Positions 21,817-35,429 of a DNA stretch of 64,000 bases are shown here, piece by piece. The stretch lies in the NCBI RefSeq assembly GCF_036898095.1, contig NC_090746.1:107513752-107577751 (forward strand). The letters are read 5' to 3'. Each line of letters begins with the position of its first letter. Positions within the stretch are counted from its first letter, which is position 1. Made by a program: the position numbers and the translations under genes. The notes under the pieces are model-generated. The model was not told where the DNA came from and did not search any database. It worked only from the letters and a program-made list of their open reading frames with translations. Origin of the DNA: Palaemon carinicauda (Eukaryota > Arthropoda > Malacostraca > Decapoda > Palaemonidae).

Positions 21817-22643
21817 TCAGTACATTGAACATTAAAAGCAAATTAAGACCAACAAATGTTAATGAAGGATTTTATCCTAGGAATTTGCTACTCATGTTTT
21901 CTATTTTCATTAATTAGCTGTTAAATCAAATGTCAATTTCTTCTGACCCTCATAACATAATTCTAGAGCATATAAATAGTATAGTGTAAATTAATGCAAA
22001 CAAATTATCTAATCATGAGACAAAGGAAATTATTAAAAACCTATTTAGAAACTGATTCAGATTAATTCTACAATCTATCTGTATAGTAAAGCATAAAGAT
22101 TACTTGTGAATATAACCTGCAACTAATTATTTCAGCCATATCATTTCATTTTTGTCTTATGTTTACTATATCGTCTCATTCGAAACTGTCCTCTAATTAT
22201 CAGTTTAATTATTAGCAGCTGTCATTTAGATTTCTTTTACGTAATGTCAAATACATAGTAGGCTTTTGTTCTCATGAAAGGTATAAGCAGATAGGCGTAA
22301 GATGGTAGCTATTGCACAAAAAAAATATTTTGACACTAATTAGGTACATCTTGTAAGTAGTTTTCAGTCACTTCTTCACTTGAAATGAGTGGAGGAAGGG
22401 GAGAACATCTTTTATTCTAGCAGTCAACACTTGAATTATAAATATACTGAAGTAAAAAAATGGCTGATGATTTTGGCTTGTATGCTTCAAAATACCGTCA
22501 TATTCCCTTCCCTCTTGAAAATGAAAGATTCTGATTAACTGAATATTTTATGTAAATTGCTGGTACTAGAATTAGTTTTCACATATTTCAGTTAAAGGAA
22601 GAACCAAGTACACACTAAGATTTCACTTTTTATTAGATATGTT

Positions 22644-22649
<6 letters not shown>
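20161..22649. other. AT-rich intergenic DNA
   Basis: No gene is recognised. An A-run of 26 lies at 21,791-21,816. Short ORFs at 20,659-20,992 have no domain. Confidence 0.6.
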
Positions 22650-22724
<75 letters not shown>

Positions 22725-22754
22725 CCTTGGAATTAAGGTTATAGCCTCAAAAAA

Positions 22755-22821
<67 letters not shown>

Positions 22822-22852
22822 CCTTGGAATTAAGGTTATAGCCTCAAAAAAT

Positions 22853-22932
<80 letters not shown>

Positions 22933-22968
22933 CCTTGGAATTAAGGTTATAGCCTCAAAAAATACTCT

Positions 22969-23026
<58 letters not shown>

Positions 23027-23062
23027 CCTTGGAATTAAGGTTATAGCCTCAAAAAATACCCT

Positions 23063-23138
<76 letters not shown>

Positions 23139-23170
23139 CCTTGGAATTAAGGTTATAACCTCAAAAAATA

Positions 23171-23233
<63 letters not shown>

Positions 23234-23265
23234 CCTTGGAATTAAGGTTATAACCTCAAAAAATA

Positions 23266-23336
<71 letters not shown>

Positions 23337-23348
23337 CTCTCTCTCTCA
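22650..23348. repeat. Compound satellite: (CT)n blocks separated by a conserved ~37-bp spacer
   Basis: Seven (CT)n blocks alternate with six copies of CATACCTTGGAATTAAGGTT plus a following ATAGCCTCAAAAAATA, at ~22,721, 22,818, 22,928, 23,023, 23,134 and 23,230. Spacing alternates around 95 and 110 bp. In the last two spacers ATAGCC becomes ATAACC. The Arg-Glu/Ser-Leu ORFs here are artefacts of the dinucleotide. Confidence 0.95.
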
Positions 23349-25304
23349 AGGTTATATTCACAACAAAAATATGCCAGTATCAAAGTAAGGATAGATTGTT
23401 TTGAAACTTTTTTTTCTCCAAAGGTGTTTGTAAACTTCTCAAAGGTTTGTTTCAAATAAGTAGGTAATTTTCGTTATATGGCTAATTTTCTCCAAAATAT
23501 CAATATTTTAGTCATTCGTGTCACGTATAACATTCCAAATGCTTGTTTGCAGTAGATCCTATTTGTTTTTTCCAAACATTAGAATGACAAAATTGCTAGT
23601 AAAATTATAAAATATTTTGTCCACTGGTTTTAAGCTTTGCATATTCTGTTTTAAAAAAAAATGCAATTAATTGCCTTGTAGGCCTGCTTTAGTGTAGCAT
23701 ATTTCCTGTATAGTTAATAACATTTGTGGTTAGGAGCATTTTACAAATTTAATTTACAAAACTTTTTATGGAAGGAATAATAATTCAATTTCAGTTATGG
23801 AAGTCTTGAGAGAAGGAAACAATCAGTGAAGTAGTTTTGAATTAGCATTCTGGGAATATTTCTCAAAAGTAGATCTGCTAAGAGTGGAAGACTTCAATGA
23901 ATAGTTATACCTAATGAAAGGTTTAATATTGATATATTGTAAAGAGGTTGCTCATACAGTTGGTCCCTGATTCGTAGGTTAAACTTAAAAAACTTTTAGG
24001 AATTGCACCTTTGGCAATGACTTTTAGGGAAAAGGTTAATTGGGACATGATCCATTATTTAGGACAGAGGGATGAATATATCAATTACTCAGGACAAAGA
24101 TGAATAATTAGGCCTTCCTGTAGGGAAGCTCAAAGGAAAAAGTTTTGGGTTACTTGAAACAATTTGGTGAATGTCTGCGAGATTCATTTCAACATGGCAT
24201 TTTGAAGGAGTATTTTAAAGACTAGTACTTTCAAAACAATATTTACAGATTTAGAGGGTAACGCTGTAGTTGAAAATTCCAATTGCAATAAAAATTTAGA
24301 TTGTATCTTGAAACTATGAAACCCAAAATTTAACCTTATATCAATAGTATGTGCAGTGAAAAGGTTTTGTCAGATATCAAATTCTTAAAACCAGTTGCCT
24401 TGTATATAAAATGAAATAAGGTTTTGTCATTTATGATTTTTGTTTTGTAGGATACAAGTATTAAACATGAAGACTTGATAGAGCTATGAGATGCTTGTGT
24501 AACTCATAATTGTACATTGGTTATGATAATTATTTCAACTATTTTGTAAATAATATGAGCTACTAGATAATGTTAATTGCATAAGAAAATTTCTATGGAC
24601 AAAAACACTTGAAGATACAAGATTAATTGTCCTGAATCGTAGATTATGGCAAAAAGTGACGTTTCATTGTTAGTACTCTAATATGCATACTAAAGTCAGT
24701 GTGTGTGTATAGGTCAGATGATGTATTTCTAGGAATAGTTTACTGAGCAGATTTTTTTTCGGAATTGAGCTCAATCATATAAGGCTGGTCTTGTCTGTTT
24801 ATATAGATTTTGAACATGACCAAAATCTTAGGAGTTTTACTGTTAATTATCCCTAGACTTTAATCATTAATTATGAGTGATATTAAGAAATAACGCCCCC
24901 TTGCTAAACCCCAGGATTGCTCAACTTACTGCCTGATTTCCGTTTGATTGAAGTTGATTCTAATTAACTATTCAAATATACTGTCTCATTTCCATTGTAA
25001 GTGAAGTTTATTATAATTACTATTCAAAGATCTTGTACTAATTTTCATGAATTAACCTTTTCAAGCTTTCTGACTATAATGAATCTAGAATAAGACTTGG
25101 TACTGTAGTCAGTAGCGCCCTAACTACTTAACGTCCAAATGCTGAGACATCTGCCTTTACGTATTATGTATATGTATGACTTTTATTGCCATAAATTAGT
25201 ATTCAGGACCATAACTCTTGTATATTTCAAGTATTTTTGTCTATACCAATTGTTAGGTAATAAACCTTATCAAGTACCTTAAACATTTTAATGAAGTTTA
25301 ATAT
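23349..25304. other. AT-rich DNA, nothing recognised
   Basis: No ORF of note and no repeat beyond short homopolymers. It could be intronic or intergenic. Confidence 0.55.
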
Positions 25305-26262
25305 TTTTACAAGGTATGCTAAGAATATGGTAATCACTTCTAAGCCTGTTACATATATGGTATAGAAAACAAAGTAGTTCAGCTATTTTCTCTTTTTGTG
25401 GAAAGACCCGTGGACACAATGCAAACAGGCTCCATAATAAGAAAGTGACATACCATATTGAACAGGTTCAGTGCCAATAATATAAAATTTCAAGATAAAG
25501 ATAAAATTATAAATGTTACAATACTATAGATATGCAACATATTTAAATTGATTTTATATATCTTGAAATATTGGTTTTGGCACTTATCCTGTTCAATATG
25601 TCGTAATAAGAAAGACATACCATATTGAACAAGTTTAGTGCCAACAATACAAAATGGCAAGATTAAGTTAAAATTATATTGTATATGTTACTATAGATAA
25701 TATGCAACATATTCACCATTATTTTATATATCTTGAAAAATTGTGTGGCTCTTATCCTGTTCAATATGGCATGTCATTACAATAAAGTGACATGCCATAT
25801 TGAACAGGATAAGAGCCAAATAATTTTTCAAGTTATATAAAATAATGGTGAATATGTTGCATATTATCTATAGTAACATATACAATAACATTTTAACTTA
25901 ATCTTGACATTTTTGTTTTGTTGACACTAAACTTGTTCAATATGGTATGTCTTTCTTATTACGACATATTGAACAGGATAAGTGCCAAAAACCAATATTT
26001 CAAGATATATAAAATCAATTTAAATGTGTTGCATATCTATAGTATTGTAACATTTATAATTTGATCTTTATCTTGAAATTTTATATTATTGGCACTTAAC
26101 CTGTTCAATATGGCATGTCACTTTCTTATTAAGGAGTCTGTTAGCAGTGTGACCACTGTGGTTTCCGCGAAAAAGAAAGTAGCTATACTGCTTCGTTTTC
26201 TATACCATATGTAACAGTACATATAAGTTTTTATCATATTCTTAGCATACCTTGTGAAAATG
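25305..26262. repeat. ~960-bp palindrome made of paired MITE-like hairpin units
   Basis: The symmetry centre is ~25,785. Outer arms match from ACAAGGTATGCTAAGAATAT (25,309) against ATATTCTTAGCATACCTTGT (to ~26,257). Inside each arm are two ~165-bp units, each bounded by CATATTGAACAGG-type ends and the inverse CCTGTTCAATATG (25,455-25,600 and 25,620-25,775, mirrored at 25,793-25,950 and 25,965-26,117). The arms differ by scattered substitutions and small indels. The outer segment holds an insertion-like difference near 25,420 and 26,150. No ORF. Confidence 0.88.
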
Positions 26263-29200
26263 TACTGTTTTATATTTACTCTACTCTAACCTTGTAAGAT
26301 GTATTTACCATACTCAAAATATTATTGTAACATCTTAAGAATTTAGAAATAAAATGCATATGAAAGGTAATATATTTTTAATTTAGCATCCCCTGGTACA
26401 GAAAAGAAAACGGAATGAAAATGGAAAATTTAAAAATAAAGAAAAAAAAAATGTAAAGACCTGAGGTATTCTCCCCATTTAAACCTCATATAGCCGAGTA
26501 TTCTCCCTAAACGCCCCCTACCTCTTCAAGCACCAGCAAATGCCTTATTCCCCACGAAAAAAGGGCTAAAAGGCTCATAAAATAGTCCTTTTTCCCAACT
26601 AGTCACTTGTCCTTTTGGACTGTTATTGACCCCCATATACAGAGTTCGTTCACTTCCCCCCTGGTGGTGTGAGAGCAGCAGTGCCAGTGTTTTATGAATG
26701 TAAAGTACAAAGTCAAGATGGCCGAACTGTCTCGTAATTCATTTTGGACTAAAGTCCACTTCTCAATCCAGCTGACTGTGGCGTAGGATTTTTCCATACT
26801 AAAGTCATGATAATAATGGCCGTATTATTTCCATTAGTTAATATTCCTCAAGAGCCTCTTGAAATTTATGAAGCTATCATATTTAAATTGTAGGTACAAA
26901 AGTACACCTAAATACGTAATTAAAGTTTCTCATTTACAAAATATGACTGAAGAAAAACTTGGAAATTCGGTAGACTTTTATTGTGGAAGATTAAATGTCA
27001 AACATAAGACAGGTTTTTCAATGTTATCAGTTATATAATTAAAATACAAACACTATGAAGTCAATGATATATTTAAGTATCAAATTCATGTAATCCCATT
27101 TTCTGAAAGCTTTAAACGTCTTAGATTCAAAGAAAACTTAGGCTCATGACTCGACCAAGAAAGACTCTTAGGTGAGTCATCCTTCATCCAATATGGTATA
27201 CGTTTTCTTTGAATTTTTCCAGTGTCCGTTTTCTGTTATTGACCAACTGTTTGAAGCTCAGCAATTGAGGTTACACATTTCATGATTGTGTAAGTAAGTA
27301 GTGCTTTCTCTAATAGAGAGATAAAATTATTAATAAAAAAAAGAAGGAAAAGGAAAGCCCACCAAGGCCATCCCCTATCCCACCTAGTAACCAGAAACTT
27401 AATTGCATTATCTTTTTGAGAAAGCAATGTTACTAGGCCCTTGAATGCTTTCCTTTTCCTTTTTTTTTTCTTTATTAACAATTTTACAACAATAACATCA
27501 GGATTGTAATTTAAAGACTTCAGGAATAGTTTACAGCTCTCCTGAAGTTAAATGGTAAAATGCTTTTGACATTATTTACATTACTACATTTAGATTCTGG
27601 TGGTTATAGTGTTACGTTAATTCTTTAATGCACACACTGACAAAAACACATTATTTCTAGAATGGAAAACAAATTTAAAACCTTAAAGAAACAGTCATTT
27701 TTAAGCCTTTTAGTGCAATTTCAGAACGATCCATTACTACAGACACCTGAAGCTCAGTGAAAAGCAGACAAGATTCACAAATGCCAATTTGCCTCTCTGT
27801 CTCGTCCCATTTAATGCACATGATTGAGTCAGGTAAAAGAGAAGACGACGTGCAAGGCTACTGCCCTGACCATCCTTGCTACTCCTCCCAGCAGACAGTC
27901 AGATCGGACCGAAGTACGCATTCACCTTACACATGGACACCTGAATCACTTTAGCTGTGTAATAAAGTTTTCAAATGCAAACCCCAAATAACGCAACGAT
28001 GAGAAGAGAGTTTAACCTGAATTACTTCAATTTAACGACAATATTTAAAAAAATAACCTTATGAGAACTACTTTCTTTTTGCGTGTATATAATGTTATGA
28101 AACATATGATTCTAATTTAATATTTACCTACATTTGAGGTAGATTAAATTTTAGTGCAAAGTTGATATAACTCCTAATAAAAGAAACTGTCTACAATTCA
28201 TATCCTAAGAATATACAACACTCCTTGAAATACGAGTATGTCTTATACACCTACAGAATTGAATAAAACTAACCTGACTAGACACTATTCCCACGTTTGA
28301 TATACTATCTTTAGCTTGTAATCCCTTACTACAATATGCTATCCTCAGCTTATAAGCTCTTAAAATAATAGCATCGTCTTATAATTATTTATAATAAACT
28401 CCTCACCTTATAATCTCTTAATACATTACATTCTGTTCATAATTCCTTACTCTACTATCACGAACATACATTCCCTCCCTAAGGTATCGTCAGCCAATTG
28501 TCCATGGAGATGATTCTTTATCATTTATTACGTATTTTGCGCAGGTCCTGTGCAACTTAATAAATCACTACACGTTAAGGTCAAAATAGTAATGATTAAG
28601 CTATTCTTGGTAATCAAAATAATTTAATACTTTTTGAATTATTTTCCTTAATAGACTTTAGATTAACCCAACCTGAAATTAAGTTTAAAACGTGTTGTTC
28701 TTTTTTAAGTTACTAAAATGAGCTCAGACACAAGAGACGGACATACAAAGTATGATATTCTCTACTGAAAATTGACATAAGACGAACAGATATTTCAGTA
28801 TAGTTCGGAAAATGAGTGTCTCTAAGCTTCTAATTACCTTGCAGTTGAAGAAAAATACTAACGATGGCAAATATATCTTTAGATGCTTAAGTATTCAATT
28901 ATCTATAATGCTAAGCAGCTTGCCAACATAATGACATTTAATAATGAAGGATTCATTACGCGGATTAATTCAGAATATAAAAAACTAGAATCGTTTTCGT
29001 AATAGAGAAATACAGGACCAGGAATTTTTACTTCTATATAAGCCAATTATTGTTAGGAAAATATATACTTTAAAAGAGCGAGGCATCAAATTTAAATCTC
29101 TCCAGACAAAAAAAAAAAAAAATAAAATCATAATCGTCTCTCATTTATTTCTCGTTAAAATCTCGGTGACTTTATGAAGACTGAAATTTTCTCCTTAAAT

Positions 29201-29701
29201 ACTTTAGCAAAATATATAATATTTAAAAACTCTAAGATTTAGAGAATAATATGTTCTTTAAGGAATTTTTCGTTATAAATCCACATGAAAAACTAAATTT
29301 TTAAGTTATTTACATAGTCATCTCAGAAAATCTATGATATTCAGGCATATGCTAAAACTGTTAAGTGATTTTTTACTCTAAATACATTGTTAAGATTATA
29401 ACATTGGACATTTCAAAAACTTACAATGACATTTTTTTTATATACTCTGCCTACTAAACCTGATGATTCTACCCTCTTAGAAAATAATTTTTAAAAGAAA
29501 CTCAAGTTTGGAGCTTGTCACTGGGATGACAGACTGGCTGTTACACCTGCCTAATGGATAGAGGATATTTTCCACTTTTTCACCTAGATAAAAGAAATTT
29601 CTTCAGAAGCTAAGCTACGTAAATTACAATGCAAAATCCACCATAATTCTACACGAAAAACCTGTAATCCTAATTCGTACCCATCTACATAAAAATCTAT
29701 A
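26263..29701. other. Mostly AT-rich DNA with two GC-richer islands, no recognised gene
   Basis: Bases ~26,460-26,790 and ~27,745-27,960 are less AT-rich than their surroundings, but no domain or convincing exon is visible. The two halves of 27,320-27,480 form a short inverted repeat (TAATAAAAAAAAGAAGGAAA and TTTCCTTTTCCTTTTTTTTT). An A-run lies at ~29,108-29,122. Confidence 0.5.
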
Positions 29702-29787
29702 TCATTATTACTTGCTAAGCTACAACCCTAGTTGGAAAAGCAGGATGATATTAGTCCAGAGGCTCCAACAGGGAAAATAGTTATGTA
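29702..29787 (-). mobile_element. LINE 3'-tail fragment, reversed
   Basis: TTATTACTTGCTAAGCTACA, then ACCCTAGTTGGAAAAGCAGG and CAACAGGGAAAATAGTT, is the reverse complement of a LINE 3' end of the family at 10,315-12,040 (…GGGTTGTAGCTTGGATAGTAATAATA). Confidence 0.82.
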
Positions 29788-30224
29788 CCTGAAATCGTTT
29801 CAGTCTGACTTCTTTAAGGAAACACTGACAACAACGTGACATCTATTGTCCACCTTGGAACAGGATCTATTGAAGGGAATTAGGCAAAAGAACGACCTAA
29901 CTTCACAAGAATCTCACATCAGTCACTCGATACTAGCACAACAATCCCTCGTTCCTTGCAGTGGAATTCATAACACATCCATAGCACAAAGTTCTCAACG
30001 TTCAACATTTGCAAATTAACATTACAATTAAATCAAACATTGATAAAGGATAACAAATTTACTGGGTTTTAATAGTTTTCTTATACAGATGTGCGATGAA
30101 GAACAATGTTAAGAGAGTAAACGTGACTTAAGAATCAATTGCTCTCGTTATCAGTAATAAAAACAAATACTATCCGACGGAAAATCCTTTGAATTACGTT
30201 TCTCTCAAGAGGGAGATTGTATAG

Positions 30225-30468
30225 AATTTAGAAATACAGCCCAGCGCTTGGACCTGTGAGGCCATTCAGCATCCAGGTGTAGCACGGGGGCTGACCATAC
30301 ACGTACATTTTGAAGTAAAAGTTATAAGAGTTTTGAAGGCACGATGGAAGGATGAAGGCAGGAAAGAGGTGGTAAAGTTCGGGGGCATAAAGCTAGTCCA
30401 GCTACAGTACAAGACTCTTAAGTAACGCCTACAGAGAATCATGCGAGGTGCACTAATGGCACTACCCC

Positions 30469-30470
<2 letters not shown>
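30225..30470. mobile_element. SINE-like dispersed repeat
   Basis: The segment opens near GAATTTAGAAATACAGCCCA, then GCGCTTGGACCTGTGAGGCC and ATTCAGC, and ends with CTCTTAAGTAACGCCTACAG, then GTGCACTAATGGCACTACCC, directly before a (GA)n array. I know closely similar phrases as a dispersed repeat in decapod genomes, from memory. It has no ORF. A tRNA-like head with A and B boxes was not confirmed, so the SINE class is an inference. Confidence 0.6.
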
Positions 30471-30472
<2 letters not shown>

Positions 30473-30545
<73 letters not shown>

Positions 30546-30546
30546 G
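30473..30546. repeat. (GA)n microsatellite ending in a G-run
   Basis: About sixty bases of GA followed by twelve or so G residues. Confidence 0.97.
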
Positions 30547-32726
30547 TGGCGGTGTTGTTATCCTATTTCACTTTGTCGTGGAACAAAATAGGTGACACTA
30601 AGGTAACTAGGTTATGAAATATTTAATTTCCCATACTTTATTTTTATTACTTTGTAGCTTCATCGTTCATTTTTAATCTACTGTAATGTAATAACTCTCA
30701 ATTTGATATTAAAACTATTCTAGGTTGAGTGAGCTCTGTTAATCCTTTCAGTGCAAACAACTAAACGAATGGTATCCTCGAAGGGTGTGGGAAAAGAGAT
30801 AATTACTTACAAGGTCAGCAGTGAGTACTGTACTTAGTTTTGGAATGATTAAAAACTTAAGAGATGTCAAAAGACATATCCTCTGATATTGTACTGTAAT
30901 ATTTTAAATAGTACCCTCTTTCAATATGACAATTAGTAAATTTCTCATGACAAATAACGAATAAGGGTTTTTATTAATTTGATAACTATCCATGTTCCGA
31001 GTGTGAAGCATTTTAATCCATATAGTTTTAATCAAAGATCACGCTAGTTATAAATAGGATAAATTTATACCAGTTATCTAATGGCCTAAAAGCTTAAAAG
31101 GCTGCATAGAAAATGTCTGGCATGAACCTGCCCACGATCCACTGCATTATCTAATAATTTTACAATTTCTGTACATTTCCAAGATATCTAAATATAGTTA
31201 AGAGATTAAAAAAATGACTTAACCCGATTCTGAATTATCTATATTCAGGAAATTAGCAAACTTTTCAATACCATATTCCAATTATTATTAATTTTACATG
31301 TGAAAAAAATCTAATACGCCTCTTACAATGATTATGATTTTCCTCAAAGAAGGATACTGTTTGAAGACAGGGCTATTTCTGCACATCAGTATTGCATTAA
31401 CCATAAAAAAAAACTACCCAGAAATCAACGCATTTTTAAAATACAGGTTACGATAATACGTAATTAATGCCATTTTTATGGAATTCTATACCCTGACCAA
31501 TGTAGGGCACTAAAAAAATCTTTGTCATAAATCCAGGAAACTTCGCACTTAAAACACAGAAACTTAAAGAGATTCTTTGACAACGATTTATAAACCTATT
31601 CTTTATACTAAATCAATTTTCACACCTTTTACACAACACAAACACACACTCACAAACACACACTCACATACACACATACATTCAGACAGATCTGGACAGC
31701 CTTCCCGTAAACGATAACATATTCAAAAACTTATTACACAATTCTTCTAAAAATGATCAAAGCGTTATTTATCCCTTCTTTATGTCAAGGGCACAAATGA
31801 CACGAGACAAGAAACAAAATGGAATTTATGAACCGAGCTGTGCACCTTTTCAGAGAGCCCAGGTATCTCGCCATGATAAAAAGTTCTGAAATGCTAGACT
31901 TGAAAATGACCCTCATACCAAATCCTTGAAACAATTACGTTATGTACACTTATCATTAATCTTTAAAATTCTAATTTACTTGAACTTGAAGACTTTATAA
32001 AAAAAATTGAAATAACAGTTAGCATCAATTACACATTAACTTAAAAAAAGAGCATAAATATGTCTGGAGCACATTAAATCACAATCCTTTTACATTAGAT
32101 AGATTTTACACTACTTACATTACACAGTTCTTAACAAATTTGATGTTTTTGTCATTGATACAAGTGCATAAGACGTTACTAAAAATTAAAATGAAAGTAC
32201 CAAAACCTGCCCATTTGACATTATAAACTTCTACAATGCAAGCTTTTTAAACATACTGAAATATTTGACTTAAATAAGATAATTCATACGTGATTTCAAA
32301 ATTTGATTAATCGTTACAAACTTAAAGGACTTGAGGCTTTTGAGCAAGTTAATAATGGCATAACATTACCATATTTTTTCATGACTTTAGCTGTCAGGAT
32401 AAAACCTGCACTAACAAGACAGCTGGATCAATAAGCAGACTAAAATCCAATATGTTTACCAAGACAGGCTGTCGGCCTTTGACAAGTACAATATATTCAA
32501 GCAAACACATTGATCTGCAGTTCTCAAGACACCAGTAAAAGAATGAACAAACTCTGTACGTGGGGAATACAATAACAGTCTAAAAGAACAAGTGATTATT
32601 CTAGTTAAGATCAGGATCTACCTCATGAACCCTTCAGCCCTTTTTATGGTGGGGAATAAATGGCAAATGCTGATGCTCAAAGAGGAGGGGGGCACTGGGA
32701 GACTCATCAGCCATATGAGGCGAGAA

Positions 32727-32728
<2 letters not shown>

Positions 32729-32768
<40 letters not shown>
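32729..32768. repeat. T homopolymer (40 bases)
   Basis: Unbroken T run. It could be the reversed poly(A) tail of a retrocopy, but the adjoining sequence is not recognised. Confidence 0.97.
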
Positions 32769-32772
<4 letters not shown>

Positions 32773-32953
32773 CATTTCCAAATTTGGGATAAGGAAGGAT
32801 CAAGGATGGAGAGTGGGAGATCTGAAATTGGAGGTGATTATCAGTTCAAAATCAGAGAATTTCTTCATAATTCCATCTTACGGGAAAAAGTGTACAAAAT
32901 CTCCCTTTACTTTTATCAATTAGCATAGTGTTCATCAAGGTATGTTCATGTAG

Positions 32954-32958
<5 letters not shown>

Positions 32959-33015
<57 letters not shown>
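32959..33015. repeat. (GA)n microsatellite
   Basis: Uninterrupted AG run of about 57 bases. Confidence 0.97.
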
Positions 33016-33016
<1 letters not shown>

Positions 33017-35429
33017 GCAAACTGTTGTAAAAGGTCAAAGGAAGAATGGTTATTGGGTCGTAATTTGACTTACATCTAAGAATTATTCACTAATTAAAGA
33101 ATAAAGAATAAGGAATACAGGATACAATACTGCTCTTTATCTTTAGCATCTATATCAAAAGAAAGATTTTAGTTTGTTTTCATCCTTATCAAACAGGTTT
33201 GTAAAAGGGGAATACGATATCTATGCTAAAAGGAGGATTGATTATTGGAAATCTGGCATCATAATTACTAAAGGAAAGCAAAAGTTGATTATTATATACG
33301 ATTTTCTCTTGGCAATATGCAAGAAATTTACAGAATATTGTGCTTTTAATACTTTCTTATCTAAGAAATAAAATGGGATGAAGCTAATATCTCGTCAGTT
33401 TCATGATTCTTTGGCACATAGCATAGTTAGAAAGTTTTAGGTTCTACATGTCAGCAACATACCTTGAATTCCATTGATACAGAAGTTCTTTTAAATATCC
33501 CCTCAAAAAATACAAGTAAAATTATAATAGGTATGTATAAATCTTTAATCCTCCAATTGCAAAGATTTTGTTAATGAGATATCAATTCACAGAGCAATGC
33601 AATATAACTCTGGGGCCTAAAGATTGATAAGAAAACTGAAACTCTTGAAAACAAGAGTAATAAAGAAGAGAATGAAACAAGGAATTACTTGAATAGAAAC
33701 AAGAAAAAAAAGCGAGTGACATGAAATAACAATCCAATAGGTAAACAAAATCGCCCCTTGGACAATAGGCAATACAGTGCTCCAAATAAATTATAGATCA
33801 CTATAATATCCAAGGAGTACCCAAGACAACCCCATATGAGTGTTATAAATAACATTAAAGACGAAAGCAATCATGATAATTTCCAAGACAAAGAAGGGTC
33901 ATGAATAACTAAATTGAGAAAGGAGTAATGCTCAAATACCTCCATAGACAAAGAGGTGTCCTGAATAAATCAGTGTGTGCCACAAATAAATTCTGCAAAC
34001 AAGGGAATACTCAAAACTGGTAAATCAAATAAGTACCCTAGATAGCTTATTGAACCAAGAAATACCCCGAATGATTTCATAAAAGATTCCAAGATTACTA
34101 CAGAGACTATTTAATATGCAAAATAGCATAAAAAGAAACTTGCATTTCTCCACAATCCATGACCATGGAGTTCCTCAAATAACTCCTTAGACCAATGTTT
34201 GCTACGAAAGAGGTTTTAAGCAAACAGGAACTAAGAACTATAATAAAAAAAGCACGAAGGGATTACCCAATAGTCAATTTTTGCCAAGAGAAATTTGATG
34301 AAATAGGGGAACTCTGCAAAAGATTTTTAAACAAAGTACTCCAAAAATCCTGAATAACAAAGAAAGCTATTTTCACCCTCGATGTTATCAAAAATATATC
34401 TTTGAAAACAGATTCATCTAAAAAAAAAAATCTGTAAACATAAATTGTTCACAAACAAGTCTATATAGCAAGAAAGGCCCAAAGTCACCCAACATACCCA
34501 AGAACAAACACAGGAAATCAGAACATACTCTTAGGAGATAAGGCTATATCACCCCTTCACAAAAAACAAGTCAAAGAAAAAATCCAAATCTCTTGAAGCC
34601 AAACTAGCCCTTTCAAAACTGTCAGTTCCATCAGGCAGGAATAATCCTGAAACTTAGGAAAGCCTTGTTAAAAGATCATAACCATTTACATGACTTTCTT
34701 AAAAACATTTACAGCCAATAATAAGTCCAAAAGAAGAAATGCATAGACATACTGATGTCCATAGGGAGAATATCCCTTGAAACCAACATGAGAAATTATT
34801 GCCATTATCAAGTAGTAGTTATCAACTGCAATTGATTATATCAAACCATTTAATTCTCCATCTATCGATAAATATTTTGAATCCAAATTCAGTTTCAATA
34901 TGTTCCTCCAGTAACCATTAGATCAAAATGATCTGAGCTATACCTTAAAGAGGAGACAAACAGAAAGCCTTCTGAAAATCTTAAATCTAAAGGAATATAA
35001 ACTATAAAATCATCATTACATCTCTGAATGAGATCCACCTTCTCTATATAAAAAAACATATTAAGCCTATCATGAAGAAAAATAAACTTTACAAAGTCTA
35101 AATTATCATGTTTCAGGAAGCTATAAAACCTTTGAACTTTGTAGAAAGCCTTAACTCCTTAAAAACCCTAGCATTTAAACTCATCAAACCATCAACAATT
35201 AACCAATGATAAAATATCAGCCTTCAGCAAGATCCATGAAAAACGACTTCACAAGACTTTTGTTAGCTGATCAATGAAAAGGGACTTCAGATGACTTTGG
35301 TTAAAGTATCTGACAATAAATTCTCAAAAAAAAAGAACTTACTGGACAAACTCTTCTTATATAATCTGTTACTAACAACATCAACTTAATAGCTTAGCAA
35401 AATTTACCATTGTACGTTTAAACCAGTCA

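Larger units (their letters stand above)
30547..35429. other. AT-rich intergenic or intronic DNA
   Basis: No recognisable coding region. It contains a CA/ACAC-rich stretch at ~31,625-31,670, the T-run and the GA array listed separately. Small ORFs at 32,592-33,870 lack domains or run through homopolymers. Confidence 0.6.

Noticed and set aside
22623..23455. Several long Arg/Glu or Ser/Leu ORFs
   Set aside because: They run through (CT)n/(GA)n arrays. Dinucleotide repeats lack stops in these frames and have no domain content.
27743..27970. Possible exon with an acceptor-like TTACTACAG and donor-like TCAGGTAAAAG
   Set aside because: All frames between these sites contain stops, and the 65-codon ORF that overlaps has no recognisable domain.
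32592..32923. Poly-Phe or poly-Lys ORFs
   Set aside because: They translate through the 40-base T-run.
33174..33371. 65-codon ORF in AT-rich DNA
   Set aside because: Lys/Ile-rich composition of random AT-rich sequence, with no domain or neighbour support.
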